Positions 37,101-49,835 of a DNA stretch of 64,000 nt are shown piece by piece; the first letter of the stretch is position 1, and every line of letters starts with the position of its first letter. The DNA is from Varanus komodoensis (lineage: Eukaryota > Chordata > Lepidosauria > Squamata > Varanidae). The translations under genes were made by a program, and so were the position numbers. Where the stretch lies: contig NW_025336481.1 of the NCBI RefSeq assembly GCF_004798865.1, forward strand, positions 35,379,130-35,443,129, read 5' to 3'. The notes beneath the pieces were generated by a model. It was not told the DNA's origin and did no database searches. It was given only the letters and a program-made list of their open reading frames with translations.

Positions 37101-40100
37101 AACAGGCGACTCAGTCACAAAGCAATACCCTGGACAAGAAGGGATGGCCAGAGTTCATTCCAGAAGGACTCATGCCAGGAATCCATCAAGGGAAGCTGGA
37201 TTCAGAAAGATCTAGTTGATACTGTTTCCAGCAGCTCTCTTAAGCTGCTGTTTTTATGCAGAGGCTCTTAGAGTGATATGCAAGTAGCTCTTTTTGCTCA
37301 AGGATGCCCTTGGTCAGCTCTAGCACTCGGCCTTTTTGGGCAGTCTCTCTCCTGAGCGGTTGGGAGTATCGCTGCCTCCATCCATGAGGCAGCGTCATTG
37401 TCCTCCTGTTGAAAGCTTCATGGTAGATTGTTACCTGGCATAGTGCCCAGTTGGCACCCTCATGACCCAGACTTCTCCTGGTCTACTGGCAGGATATGGC
37501 TTGTAGCAGGTGGTACTTGGTTCCCCCTTCCTCCAGGAGATCTTCCAGTGGGGACATGACAGAATACGTCCTGGACTACTTACACATGGGGTGGATACGC
37601 TCACTGAGAGTGTGCTAGTAGCTACCTGCTTGAAACAGAGGTCTCTCTTGGCTTGTATGCATGCACTTTTCCATGTGGCAGACTCTTCTCCTGCTGAAAA
37701 TGAAGTTCTTCCCGGCTAGCTGATTTGTAAGGGCTCATAAAGATCTGCCAGCAGGACAGAGCAGCATTTCAAGTCTGAGGCTAAGCATGTTAAGCCAGAG
37801 GACTGGATGATTAACTTTGCAAGGAACATTGGCTCCTGTTTAAAGATATACAGACTTTCTCCACAAGCAAGCCAGAAGTGGAGGGCTGATCCGTGACTAG
37901 CATTCCCTCTTCCTGGGATATCTCCCAGGTAACGAGTTGATAAAAATGCATTCCATGTCTTTGTTAGGGACATCCAGGTGAGTGATTGCTATTTTGGTCT
38001 AAGAATCTTTCATGATAACTGCCAGGAGAAATTATCTCCTAGAGTTTTTAGAAATGCCATTCTTGTAACACTTTTACGGCATAGCAGGATGCATGGACAT
38101 ATTTCCATGTTTCTTTAGAAAGTACCCTATATCAGGTTTAATAGAACATTCTTGCCTAACAACAGTTTACACAAGTGCTTTAATGCACTGCAAGTCTTTA
38201 ATCCAACCATTTTCCTTCTGACAGAACGTTCTGGCAGCTTATCCCACGGGACCATGTGATGGCCTTGCAACGAAATTCTTCTGAAATGTTATAGTCACAT
38301 GCTAATCTGCCAGGAGGAAGACTGAGTTTGAAAAACTTGCTCTTCTTCCTTCCTTCTTTTATTTTTGGTAGTTGTGCAGATCAGACTTAAATCATACTTT
38401 CATTCCCTATCCCCTTTCAAGCATCCTTTCACAAACCAGTTTATTCATCTGATGCAGAATAGTGGAAAATCTAGCAACCTGTATAATAGACTTAGAAGCC
38501 TTGTAAAAAGCTGTAGCAGATAACTGTCTTAACATGCTGTTAAAATTACATGCAAGAGTAAGAAAATATTCCCTTTTGGCTCCAAATAAATAACACGAAA
38601 TGATCTGTTGCATGGGAATATTTTGCTCAAAAGATTGGCAAACCACCCCCATCACATAAAATTCATTTTGTCTTCCTATTTGGATTCATTCAATTAAAGA
38701 AATAATATGAGCATAGTACCAATAGAGCCTTTAAAAAATCCTGATTGTACCATAGGAGAGGCAATCTGTGTGCATACATGTGTATATAGAATTTGGGGGA
38801 TTACGCTGGGCCAGCAGTGGGGTAGCCCCACTCACTTTTAGATGTGGCCCAACTCACTGCTGGCACTAAGCCCTTGATGTGCTTGTCCAGATCCTGTTTG
38901 GCCCCTGTGCTCAAAAGCTTTTCCGATCTCCAGTCTCTATAGTCCTATGCCTGTAAAAGGCGATGTCGGAACACTCACTTGCTGTTTCATATGATGCCTC
39001 TTGAGACTCATTTTGAACTCCCGATAACTTACTGCAAGGAAGTTATCTTTACCTAATATATTGCTAGCCAAAAGAATAAACATCCGATTGGCTTTTAAAC
39101 TGGTACAAAACAGGCTGCAGCAGAAATGAATAAGAACAGAGCCTTGAGCAATGTGCAATGGGGTTGTGGCTCAGGCAGTGATCCTTCGTATAAGAATGTT
39201 TTGCTATGAATCCCATGCTTGAAATATACTGCAGAGAATATGTTTTGCTGTGAAAAAGAGCAATTGGGCTTATATAATCACACAAAGTCAGCAGTCATTG
39301 TGGTTCTGGCAGCAATGACGTCGGTCAAGACCAAACAGAGCATGCATAATCTGAGTCTATATTTGCAATACCGCTTGAGTCCTTCACACAAATTGTGGTG
39401 GGAAAATTCCTGGGCAAATGTCTTTTGTGAGAAAAGAACAATTCATTTCCCCAGCATCCCAAGAATATTAACACCTTTGGCTTGGTCTACAGTTCCTGTG
39501 CCGCATGGTTTGCTATGAAATGTTGGTGCAAATGAATAAGCCTTAAGAGAGTCACAGAAATCAGGACTAGATGCACAGAATCTCCTGGTACTACTAACAG
39601 TAAAGCACTGGGAAGGGAGGCAAGGCAGCATCAGCTACAACTCCGATGGTCTGGCTTAGAAGGAGAGTGAGGGCACACATGATAGGGGTGTTTAAAATTA
39701 TGCATGATATGCATCACAGCCTCCAAAATGGTTTCATACTCAAAAAGCCTATGGCATAAATCCAACATCCATAATTACTTAGCAATTTCTTTTTAATATA
39801 TACTGTATCATTTTTGCTAGCCAGCAAGGATTTAGTAAAAATGCCTCTGATCACCTGCAGAATCCCTTGTCACACAGCAAGTCGCACTCTGCTTCTCCCA
39901 CAGAATTAAGGGGAAGGACTAATAGCATAGGTGGCATTGTGCCCTATAAGCTTGAGTCTATTTCTGAACATTAACCCTTGGCTGCCACTTCCCTGGCAAG
40001 TCCCAGCAGGACACACATCTCTTGTCCAAAGCAGGACTGAAAAGTTAGGAGGCACAGTTTTTCCCCTCTGCAAGAGAAACCTGCTTCAGCTGTTGCTTTC

Positions 40101-41079
40101 TTCCCTGCAGCAGCTCCCCTTTGCAGCTCAAGCTTTTTGTTGTTGTTCCTTAATCACCTCCAAAAGGGCTTGTTCTTTTTCCTTCTTTTCTGCTGGAGTG
40201 GGAGGAGGAATGTGTAGGAGTGCAGCTAGTTGTTAGGGGGCTGTTGGGAATGAAGAAAAGTTGCACAGGTAGAGGGCACAATCAAGGGAAGAAAATTCCA
40301 TATTACCCTCTGTCCTCTTCTGTACCATTCAGTCAGTTTACAAAGGAAATGTTTCAAGTTCTTAAGAAAAATCTACCTACAATTGTAGTGAATTGGCACA
40401 AGAGCATCCTGGTGTAGCTTTGCACATGGAAATACGAGCAATGCAGGAGAGAAACTGGAAATATTGTGGCCAAATTCCTATCAAACCATCAATTAGATTC
40501 ATAATTTCCCCAGAAGTGAAGAAAGCCTTGCTGGTGCCCTTCAGAACTAGAGAAGAGTCTCTCTCAAAGATCAACTTCAAGTTTCCTTGGCAGACAAGTT
40601 TGGTTGCTGTAAAGCACCCTCCTACTTTGGACATTGTTGTTTGCAAAGTTCACAGATTTTCTTGTCTTTGGCCCATTAGCAAGAGTTTTGTGGAAGTCTG
40701 GTTGGTTTGGTCCTGGAGCTAGAACCATCTATGTATGAAAAAAGAGGATCTGGACATAAAAATAGAGGGCAAAAGAGGACATATGCATGTGCTAATTTAT
40801 ATGCACAAGTACCAATGTAGAAATCATATCTATATTTTCTCTAGAAATATAATACATCTCATTGACATGGGCAGATGGTGAGCAGTGTGCCTGCGCCATT
40901 CTCCAGGTGCTAAGTGCTGGAAAAAATCCAGGCCCTGGCTCTCCCTGCTGATGCTTCTTTGAAGTGTGCTTGGACCCTTTCAAATAGAGTCCTTCCTTCT
41001 GCAGAAAAGGACATGTGGCCACCAAGAGGAAACATCCTGCCTTTTGAGAAACTCCAACTTCTCTGCTGGGTCTTAAGAC
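34126..41079. other. PHACTR1 intron, seven kilobases without a recognised element
   Basis: No exon with splice signals is visible. Some open frames exceed 100 residues (35460-35783 plus, 35746-36186 minus, 40393-40722 plus) without family features. The GC-richer stretch 36300-37700, with AGACAGGGACCAAGCAAAAG-like sequence, may be an old repeat, but I cannot name it. Confidence 0.4.
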
Positions 41080-41275
41080 CTAGTGAGGAGTAGTTGCTGG
41101 AAAGTTAGGTCCCTGCTGCAGTGGGCTGTGAAGGTCACTGGGCGATTTTGCAGCAATCACTGAGTCTTGGCTTCACCTGCCTCCCAGGGTTGTTGTGAGG
41201 ATCAGATGGAGAAGCAAAGTAGAATATGTGATGCTTTGGGCTCCTTGGGGATACGAATGGATCTACAAGTAAGCA
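41080..41275 (+). repeat. MIR/CORE-like SINE, 5'-truncated
   Basis: GGTCACTGGGCGATTTTG, CTTCACCTGCCTCCCAGGG and GTTGTTGTGAGGATCAGATG, then TTGGGCTCCTTGGGGATACG, give the body and 3' part of the family; the tRNA-like head is missing or degraded. Confidence 0.7.
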
Positions 41276-42899
41276 ACTAATCACCCACCCAATGTTTCAG
41301 CAGGCCTTTTGAGCATTTATGGTTCATGTGGTTGAGTATCTCTCCCTGAGCCTGAAGGTACTAAGCACCTGTCTTGCCTGAGACTCAAAATTGCAAGAAC
41401 CTTCCCATTTAGGCTTCCAAATGTTTTGCTAGGTAGGGAAGAGTGTAGGAGCTTCGAAGAGAGAACTGCAATATTGCTGGAATTACTTTTCTCAGATAGC
41501 ATTTCATCCATTGCCTGGTGCAATACAGCTGATGGTAAAAGTAATCAGCTAAATGTATTGTGTACTACCCAGTTCTCTTATAGCTTAGCTGGAAAAGTCA
41601 TTCTTGGAGGCCCCAACTCCATGTGACAGATAGTCATACATAGATCTTCAGACTTTTTTAACCAAAGCCAGTCACTGAAGAATAGTACAGGTGGCAAAAC
41701 CTCTTCCCTTCCAGTGTCTTTTCTTTAAAAACCGCTGTGCTTGCAGCTGCTTTTCCCCTCAGGAAAAAAGAGGCACCTTCTTTGTTCCTAGTCACAGCTT
41801 TATCTTCCCCTTGTATGGGGCTGCTGTTCTGTATTGCAGCAGCTACAGTTGCATTTGCTCAATAAAAAAGGTGAAAACAATTAAGAAAAAGGACACAGAG
41901 CTGCTTGCTTGCAAATGAGTATCACATGCATGTTGAGCCTTCAGTCAATTAGCTTGAATGAACATTTGTTTTCAACATGCACAGCCTGCACATATGTTGC
42001 AACATTGGTTGGTTTAACTTAGGGCAGAAATACAAGATTGCTTTTCACAGGGGGTGCTGCCTAAAATCTTGGGATATGTAGGAGAATTTACTTGTGCTTC
42101 AGTTGATGGGGCAGGATGGAGGGGGCTCTCAGCAAAGCACTTTCTGTGGACTCCCCGTTATGTCATTTGAATTTTTCACACTGCCCCAGTGAACATCAGG
42201 CATGCTAGGTGTCCGTGAAACATTCAGGCAGCAGCTGTGGTGGCCAGAAAGCCTATTAGACAAAGGTTCTCAAGCTCATTCAGGGATGCAGCCTTTCCTA
42301 GTAGCGATGCTGAAGTGGCCACAGCAAGAGTTCTTTCTGTTTGTAGCTACTTGCTGCTGCCATGCAAGTCCATGAGTGGGAGGACCCGACCCTAAAGAAG
42401 GACACCAGGGGGGGGGATACTTTGCCCAAATCCCCATCTCAGGCCTGTAGCTGGCTGTGAAGAGAGCCCAGGACAAGCAGCTGCACTAACTGACCCTGTC
42501 AGTTGGCTGGAATCCTGGCCCAACCAAATAATATTTAGAAATGTGGCTAGTAAAAGATAGCTGCAGCATTCACTCAAAGCTTTTTGCAGCGCAGCTGGTT
42601 GGTCATGCCCAGCAGCATCTTTCTTATGTTCTTGCATCCTTTGCTAGGCATTCCTGCACGCATAAGCCCCATAACCATGAAGCCCTTTGTGCTAAACAGT
42701 TCTACCTTTATTTTCCCTGGCCAGGCAAAAATCCACATGCAGAGCAGTCTGGTCTCCCCGCAAGGGAACAACTGTAGAAATGCCCCTCTGGCTGATGCCA
42801 CAGTGAGGTTGGCTTTCCCCATTGTGGGGACCTGGCGTTGGAATGGCCCTTGGTATGCCCCACAGCTTCTCAACTGGGACCCTACAGGAGGGACCACAG
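41276..42899. other. Intron, unassigned
   Basis: Contains a G run (GGGGGGGG) near 42409-42416 and overlapping open frames at 42574-42970 of no known family. Confidence 0.4.
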
Positions 42900-42965
42900 C
42901 TCCAAAGCTGAAATGCCTGCTCTGCATGCAGAAGGTCCCAGTTTCAATCCTTGCTATTTCTAGTG
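42900..42965 (+). repeat. tRNA-like SINE head fragment
   Basis: TGCCTGCTCTGCATGCAGAA and GGTCCCAGTTTCAATCCTTG match the A/B-box region of a squamate repeat (CTGCATGCAGAAGGTCCCAGGTTCAATCC). Only about 65 bases are recognisable. Confidence 0.45.
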
Positions 42966-44448
42966 GATAGATGGCAAAAATAGTGGACAGATGGAGGTCT
43001 CCTACATTTGTATTTCAGAGACACGAAGTACACGAAGGGGAATCCACCCTATTATCTCTGATTGACTGATAGCACCAAACAGGGAGGGGCCTTTGTTGCT
43101 TAATATAAATTTTCAGACCCATTCAAATAATAATCAGAAAATAATATTACGTAAATATTATGTCAGACCTCAGGGGCTTGATGAGCCAGTCTGGCAGGCC
43201 AAAATTGGTTCATAGTTTGGACTTGCCCATTCTTGATGTAGAGTATTACCTCTGCACTGTACAGGTTCAACCAAAGGCATAATGTTGTCCATCACTACTG
43301 ATAGCAAGCTACTGATTTTCTTTCTTCATCCATCATTACACGGTAGGCAAATACACTTGACAAAGGACAGATCTCTGTTTAAAGAGCCGGCAGAGGGCAG
43401 TCCTCTGTTTGGAGGGCTGTCCAATCCAAGGTTCAAGGAAAAGAGCCGTAAGATGGAAGAGGTGGGACTGTGAAATTTGCCACCAGCTAACCTCTGGGCA
43501 ACTCACAGATGATACGGTCACAGCTTTCCCCACTATGGTGAGATGTACTGTACTCCTACCTAAATTATAGCAATAATGTCAAAAGCTACAGCTAGACATA
43601 CTGTAGCTTTGTACATGTATGCCAATTTTTGTCCTTACTTCTGGTGATGCATTTCTTCTTTTGATCTGATGTGTATGCTTGGAGTGAACAGGACATTGAG
43701 TTTTACCACTGGGTTTTTCATACATTTTGGGTATAACGGCTTTGTGCCAGTCATAGTTGTTTAACTCCAGTTCAGCACTGATCCATGGTAAATGTTAAGG
43801 ACAGACAAATGTGTAGATGCATCTTAGAATATTCTCCATTGAATACAAGGTGAAGTTAATCTGATTGATACCCACGTATATCCAAGACTGACAAACAAGT
43901 TAGGCTAATTGATGCGGTGAAACAGAGATTGACTTAACATATTAATCAGAGTATCTTGTTACATCTTACAAGAACTTTAGCTTATGGAGGCCAAAGATGC
44001 TGTCTTTGCTACAAGTATGGTTGCAGCCTGATGTTAATATCTTTTCAGACCATTTTTTTAAAATACCAACTATTCATTGTTTGAAATAAACACCACTGAG
44101 CTTCAGACTCAGTGCAGAACTTGGTATGACAATACAATCACACTCACAAAAACAGCAATCACAACAAGCAGCTTCCACCAGTCTACAAAATTAGGATACT
44201 TTCCCAAAAGAATCTTCTCTTCTGCTCAAGACAGTATGAAGCAGGCATTTCTTGTAAGAAATGGATGGTTCTCACAGTGCATGAAAATAGTTCTGGCTAC
44301 TCCAGGGACAGCTGTGAGCCAGATGGCCACAGACATGGTCAGCAACTGCTTCTGTGACTGTGGTGGCACTTTTCTAGTGAGTATAGTGGAAATTATTGCT
44401 AGCCATATCCCTGATCACCCAGCTGTCGACTTCCAATGTTCCAACATT
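42966..44448. other. Intron, unassigned
   Basis: No exon or named repeat seen. Confidence 0.4.
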
Positions 44449-44545
44449 AAGGTTGCAGTCCTACACCTACTTCCTGGGAGTAAGCCCCACTGAAAACATT
44501 ACAACTTGCTTCTGAATAGACCAGTATAGGATTACGGTGGAGGAC
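44449..44545. repeat. Palindromic repeat with CAGTCCTA/TAGGATT ends
   Basis: GGTTGCAGTCCTACACCTAC, CTGGGAGTAAGCCCCACTG, then TTGCTTCTGAATAGACC and AGTATAGGATTACGG are a mirrored pair of halves. This is the clearest copy here of a very common lizard repeat. The plus-strand frame of 138 residues over 44077-44493 runs into it, which argues against that frame being a gene. Confidence 0.7.
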
Positions 44546-47038
44546 ACATTTTTACAGCTTCTGCAGACATCAATCCTAATTTTAATAATAACTTACAGGG
44601 ACATTTAGTATATATAACAAATGAAGCCTAATTTTGGGCTGGTTGAGTCACACAACTGTTGTCTTTCCCAAACCATTTATTTATTTAATTTCCATACCAC
44701 CCAACAGCTGAAGCTCCATGGGTGGTCTATAACAAACCAAACCAAATTGCACCCCAAAACTAGCCTGATTTTGTGCTTTGTTTGTTTGGGTTTTGTGCTT
44801 TGTTTGTTTGGGTTTTTTTTTTTTTTTGGAAACTTGATTAGTGTCAGTGCATAGTACCAGTACAAAAGGATTGATCCTGTACCCAGCTCATCAAAATATA
44901 CATCAGTTCTTGCATGCATTATGTGACATAACCATTAATCAGAATCCAAACATCTTTATATAGCAAGCCCGTATATATTTGTCCTTGCCACCAGGAGGGT
45001 TGAGAGTAGGTTGCTCCCCATCATACACAGTCAGTTGGAATACGAGAAATCTAATCCAGAAAAAGAAACATTCTGATAAAATATGAATAACTTATAAAAT
45101 TTCTCTGTTCGAGGTATTAAAATCAAAATGGGAAGAGGCCAGAAACAGCAACTAGTCCCAGAAAAAGTCTAGTCCCAACTAGTGAACTGGTGCCCTGAAC
45201 TGCTGCCCTTCAGCCAAAAATGATGAACAACTTTAGGAAAAGTTTGGTGAGATTAAATAAGCAAAGTATTATATTTATCTTGTGGTTTTAAAAAATCTCA
45301 TTTTCCAGATCTTTTAATTACCAGGCCAGGAGCAATGAAGGCCATCTGTGCCTGCATTTCCCCATAAGAGGTAGGGCAGGGATGACTCTGAAAATTAGTC
45401 CATTTACTGATTCTCCACACACTACACACATCCATCCATCCAGCAATCCATCCTCTCAAGTGTGTGCCTTTATCTCTTCTAGTGCAGCTCATCCTAGGCC
45501 AGTTAAATCAGTCATAGGGAATTCCTATAAAACAGATGATAATTGATCAAGTTCCTGCATATGATAAAGTCCCTATTGTTTCATTTTTATGTGGAAAAGA
45601 TGTCACTGCATCTCACTACACTTCACCTTATTCACATATGACAGCTCAATGCTGCAGGAAGTTGTTTAATCTGCTTAATCCACATTTGATGCATGGTCTA
45701 TGGCTCTTTGCTTTTTTGCAAAGACAAATAAAAGTATAGCGTAAAGAACTACAGAATTACTACTGCCATAATGTGATGCCTGTGTTGTGCTAGGAACTGT
45801 GTTGTGCTAGGAAGTGCAACAGCAAGACTAACACCAGTCCCACCATGGTTGTATGGCTAAGCAAGGGAGTACAGGGTTCATTACAAAACCTTCCTCTTAG
45901 GGGTGTTGAACATCTTGCAGCCTAATGTCTCAAATTCAGCTTTGGAGAAGCTGAGGGAAAGGGAATAGAACCAAAATACCAGCATGTTTTAGCTTAAAGC
46001 TTTTAATGCCAGTAACATAACCTCAGTACGGGCATTTTGACCTTCTGGAATGGAGGGGTAAATTGGTCAAAAGCTGGGAAACCTCCAACAATCATCAGTC
46101 AGAAGAAAGGGAGTGTAGTCATGTGAAAAACAAAACATGCTGGTTAGGAACTCCAGGTGGCCCGGACTTGGCCTGTAGCTCTGAGATTCTGCACCGAGGC
46201 CTTAAACTGAGAAGCTGAGGGAAATATACTAACAATTTCCAGTAGGCTTCTGCATGGGTCTGTGTGGTACGTGGGGATGAAGAATTCCAAGGTACTTCTC
46301 GTTGCTCTTTTGTGCTCATGACTTATTGATGGCTACCAGAATCAGAAGAACTTGAGCAATTTAAGTCAGCGCACAACAGATTCTCATTACCAAGACAACA
46401 CGATGATTCAAATATGGGTCAGGCAAGCAGGAGGTCAATGGAACAGCTGCAGCTCAATCAATGCACTACACAACTCTTGCCTGAGGGATGCCTGCTTCAT
46501 TTATTCCACTGCTGGCAATGCTGCTTAAATAAGGATAAAATTCCCTGCACTTTGATTCATAATAAGTGCACAATATTTACACATTGTTGCTCTAAATTTC
46601 TAAGAACAGTCATCACATCAATGGTTCTGCAGCTTCAAAGGAGAAATTCACCAAAATATCACAGGATGCATCTCTTTTTCTTCGCTGGAATACACTATGC
46701 ATATATTTGCCATTTTGCAACTGTTGTTCCCTACATATGTATCAGTATTAACACAAGCACAGAACTAGGGAATAAGAACAGTAGCATGTACACATTTCTC
46801 CCTGAAAAGGCATCACAAGTAAAAAACAACACAAGATCAACAACCTTTGGCTGCTCAACCTTTTCATCACCAGCTAGCTAAAACTCAGCAAAGAAGCAAC
46901 ATCTGATTCCCAGGCCTGCATAAGTGATGTTCTGGCATATTTGTCTTGATGCAGAGTCTGGTCCTGGTTTTGGTATCTCTCTCCTGATGACAGCGTCGGC
47001 ATGCGAATTCTGAATCAAAGTCACACTACCAATGCTGA
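44546..47038. other. Intron with one 22-bp tandem duplication
   Basis: TTTTGTGCTTTGTTTGTTTG plus GG occurs twice head to tail at 44769-44790 and 44791-44812, followed by a run of about 15 T. The rest contains no named element; the 155-residue frame at 46414-46881 looks like chance. Confidence 0.5.
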
Positions 47039-47375
47039 ATCATGGATTCATAGATTTAGAGAATAGATTTAGAGAATAGGAGGGTTGGAGGGGGCCAAGA
47101 AGGCCAATCACTTGTGCAGGATACCAGTCATGCCATCTTACTCAGATAACTATCCGGTTTTGTCTAGTGTGGGAGAGCCCATGACCATTCTCAACTGGTT
47201 CCATTGCTGTACTACTCTGGCATTTAGGAAGGTTTTCCTTGGGCCTGGATGGCACCTGGTATACTGTAGTTTAAGTTCATTTTTTCATGTTTTTCCTTCC
47301 TCTTTGGGACAGCCATGTCCCCTTTGAAGCTGAACAGGCCAGGATCTTTCAGTCTCTCAACAGAAACTTAAGTTT
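47039..47375 (-). repeat. CR1 LINE 3' end, about 340 bp
   Basis: The plus strand shows GAGGGTTGGAGGGGGCCAAGA, GTGGGAGAGCCCATGACCAT, AACTGGTTCCATTGCTGTAC, TTAGGAAGGTTTTCCTTGGG and AGCTGAACAGGCCAGGATCT in the order of a reversed CR1 ORF2 end plus 3' UTR. The tail side has an internal duplication of ATAGATTTAGAGA. Confidence 0.8.
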
Positions 47376-47545
47376 CCAGGTCTTAGATGGAAACAGAAAC
47401 AGAGTGAGTCAGAAGGAGCCTCCTGGGCCATCAATTCTGACCCCCGGCTCCAGAAGGCTCTGCTCATGACATGCCCACCATGTGCATGTCTAGCCTATCC
47501 TTGAAAGAAACAGAGCGAGTCCACATGCCTCTTCTGACACAAACC
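47376..47545 (-). repeat. CR1-type LINE 3' end, second subfamily
   Basis: CAGAGTGAGTCAGAAGGAGC, then CTGACCCCCGGCTCCAGAAG and GCCCACCATGTGCATGTCTA match the segment at 61.94-62.06 kb. There it is joined to a recognisable reverse-transcriptase C-terminus on the minus strand. Here only the 3' UTR and first codons survive. Confidence 0.75.
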
Positions 47546-48134
47546 CTACGTTTTAAATGGCCATCCTTTGGATCATGGCTAGTATGATCCATAGCTAATA
47601 GCATACCTTTTTAATTATGATAGGTTGGCCTATGGCTGTAGGCTTGGTCCTGTGTCTTGCCAAGTCCTCTTTGCTTTCCATGTGGGGGCTGCTGGACAAA
47701 GCTGCAAAGCTGCTACGATAATGAAGGCTAGCTTTACAAAAGATGAACAGTGAAGAACATTTGAAGGACAGTAGTTGTCATTTAGTGCCATCAGCATTTT
47801 CTGGTGGGCAGAAAAACATTCATGGCACAAACTGATGCCAAATATCTGATGGGGACAAAATAATATACATTTGTTTATATAGACTAAGAGAGGGTTCCCC
47901 TAGCTGCATTTGTGCAAGCATTAACATGGACTAGAATGATCCCCTTGGTATCATGTTTGAAAGATGAATGAATATAGATTGGCGAACCCTTAACATGATT
48001 AACTATTATTTTGTTGACACAAGCAAGGCAGATCTGATCAAAATGATATCCCCCTCCCCCAACTTTTGCATGCCAGTCTTCCTGAATGGCTGCCTTCATG
48101 TCCTTTCAAATCCCCATCAATTCAAATTAAATTA
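47546..48134. other. Intron, unassigned
   Basis: No named element. Confidence 0.4.
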
Positions 48135-48218
48135 TTCAATAGGCTGCACTCCTGTACCTACTTCCCTGGGGATAAACTTTACTGATCTCAATGGGACTTC
48201 TGGGTAGATTTGACTAAC
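48135..48218. repeat. Palindromic repeat with TGCACTCCTGTAC-type end, diverged
   Basis: GGCTGCACTCCTGTACCTAC, CTGGGGATAAACTTTACTGA and TCAATGGGACTTCTGGGTAG follow the block order of the 44.45 kb family. Confidence 0.55.
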
Positions 48219-49289
48219 TTGCCATTAGTTTACATGCTTGTTTCACATTTCAGTTGTGTACACAGAGATCAGACCACTTGTTTTGTTTTTAGCTAAGATT
48301 GCCTTACAGAAAGACTAGCGATCCGGCACGTAACTTTTTTCTCTTTTTAAGATACACATTTTGTCAGTGTGACAGCTGCGGCAGATTAGTGTGCTATCTT
48401 ACACATAAATCGGGTCTTAAGGAAACTGTACCTGCATATCCAGGGATTTCATCACAACTAAATTTGTGGGTAAATCCTCTTTTTGACAGAAGATGAAAGA
48501 GAAAAAATAAGATAAGAACCTCCAGTTGCATTTTTAAAAATTCACCTATTCAGACTTTAATCTCCATTCTATACATTTTCTACATTGCAGATTAACTGCA
48601 TTCTGTTACCTTTTTACTTCTTCAGGAAAACACTATTGCAAAGCAACATTAAAGATTTCAGTTTGGGGCTGTTGCATATAATCTTTAGAGCAGCTGGAAG
48701 TGTAATTAGCATAAAATCCAAATAGCCTCATTAAACATTCCTTTCCTGTAAGCTTGGATGCATTTAAGAATCCTTTTTCACAAATGTGCCATTAAAACGA
48801 TGGCATGGGGGTTAGTACATTCTTTAAAAACCTTTTCAGTACAGCAAGGCAAAGTCTGCTTCTTAACGGCCGAAAATATGCTATGTAGCAGATTTTCAAG
48901 AGGGCACAAAAGACGCAGATATATAGAAGCACCAGCATCTCTTTTCATCTGAAGCCCACATTTGTCAACCAACATGCGAAAATAGGCGACCGCTACAAGA
49001 ATGGGCTGGGTAAAAGGGAATGAGTAACTGAGGCCCAAGGCAGTCTCAGGCAGAGTCCAAGTAGAGCAACTGCTTCACGTGTTTCTTCTTTTTTTTTGAA
49101 AAGCACACCTGCCATTATCAATACCAGTCAGCACTTAAAACCAGAAACTGCAGTTTACAGCCAGAAAGTCTTCTCCACTCAGACAAAGACCTGGGTGCTT
49201 AGTCTAGGAGTTGCTAGGAATGACAGGAACGATGAATATGCTTCCTCCCCGACCTTCACTGTTTCTGCTTTCATTCAACACTTCAAGAA
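48219..49289. other. Intron, mostly unassigned
   Basis: The stretch 48640-48770 is AT-rich with a GTGTAATTAGCATAAAATCC motif and no repeats. No exon signature. Confidence 0.4.
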
Positions 49290-49515
49290 TGCTCAGTGCA
49301 GAAATTGTGGGTTGTTTTAAAGTTTGTTGGGAGGTTAATACTGGGCTGTTTAATCAACAAACAACCCAGAGATTTTGGGTTCACACATCACAAAAGGGTT
49401 GTGGATTAAAGGCAGAAACAGTGAGCATGTGGCTTGTATACTCTGCTTGTTCCTGGCAATTTGTGGGTTCAACAATCCTGCAATTGACATAGTGCTGTCT
49501 GAACCAGCTCAAAGA
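49290..49515. repeat. GGGTTGTT/AACAACCC MITE-like repeat
   Basis: AATTGTGGGTTGTTTTAAAG, AACAAACAACCCAGAGATTT, AAAAGGGTTGTGGATTAAAG and TTTGTGGGTTCAACAATC recur in both orientations, as in the repeat at 6.3-6.6 kb. Ends not fixed. Confidence 0.5.
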
Positions 49516-49744
49516 GGACACTGTTTACACTCAGGAGAACATGCCCTAACTTTATGCAAATAGTTTTGCTGACACTAGATCACTCAGAAATGTTTTTGAG
49601 TCAGATCTTAGACTCAGATAGGCAGGACTAAGAGAAAATGGCCTTGTACCTTCAACAGGATATGTAGAAGAGGGACTATTGCCAAACTGGATTTTTCAGG
49701 CAGGAATTGGACAAGCTGTATCTGCCAAGTGGATATGCTCACAT
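49516..49744. other. Intron, unassigned
   Basis: Short spacer between two MITE-like repeats. Nothing recognised. Confidence 0.35.
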
Positions 49745-49835
49745 GCCCTTGCCCAACATGGTGCCTTCCAGATGCTTAGAATGATAATGGATCCTGTTGG
49801 CTGGGGCTGATGGGAGTTGTGGCTCTACATCCATG
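49745..49835. repeat. Palindromic hAT-like MITE fragment
   Basis: TGCCCAACATGGTGCCTTCC, AGATGCTTAGAATGATAATG and GGCTGGGGCTGATGGGAGTT match the family at 57.8 kb. The outer part of the second half is missing. Confidence 0.6.

Noticed and set aside
36980-37260. Purine-rich stretch considered as part of an LTR element
   Set aside because: No paired terminal repeats, primer-binding site or recognisable coding part could be found.
44077-44493. 138-residue plus-strand frame
   Set aside because: Its last part runs into a well-known palindromic repeat, so it is not a gene.
46414-46881. 155-residue plus-strand frame
   Set aside because: Cys- and His-containing, but with no regular spacing of a zinc finger and no exon context.
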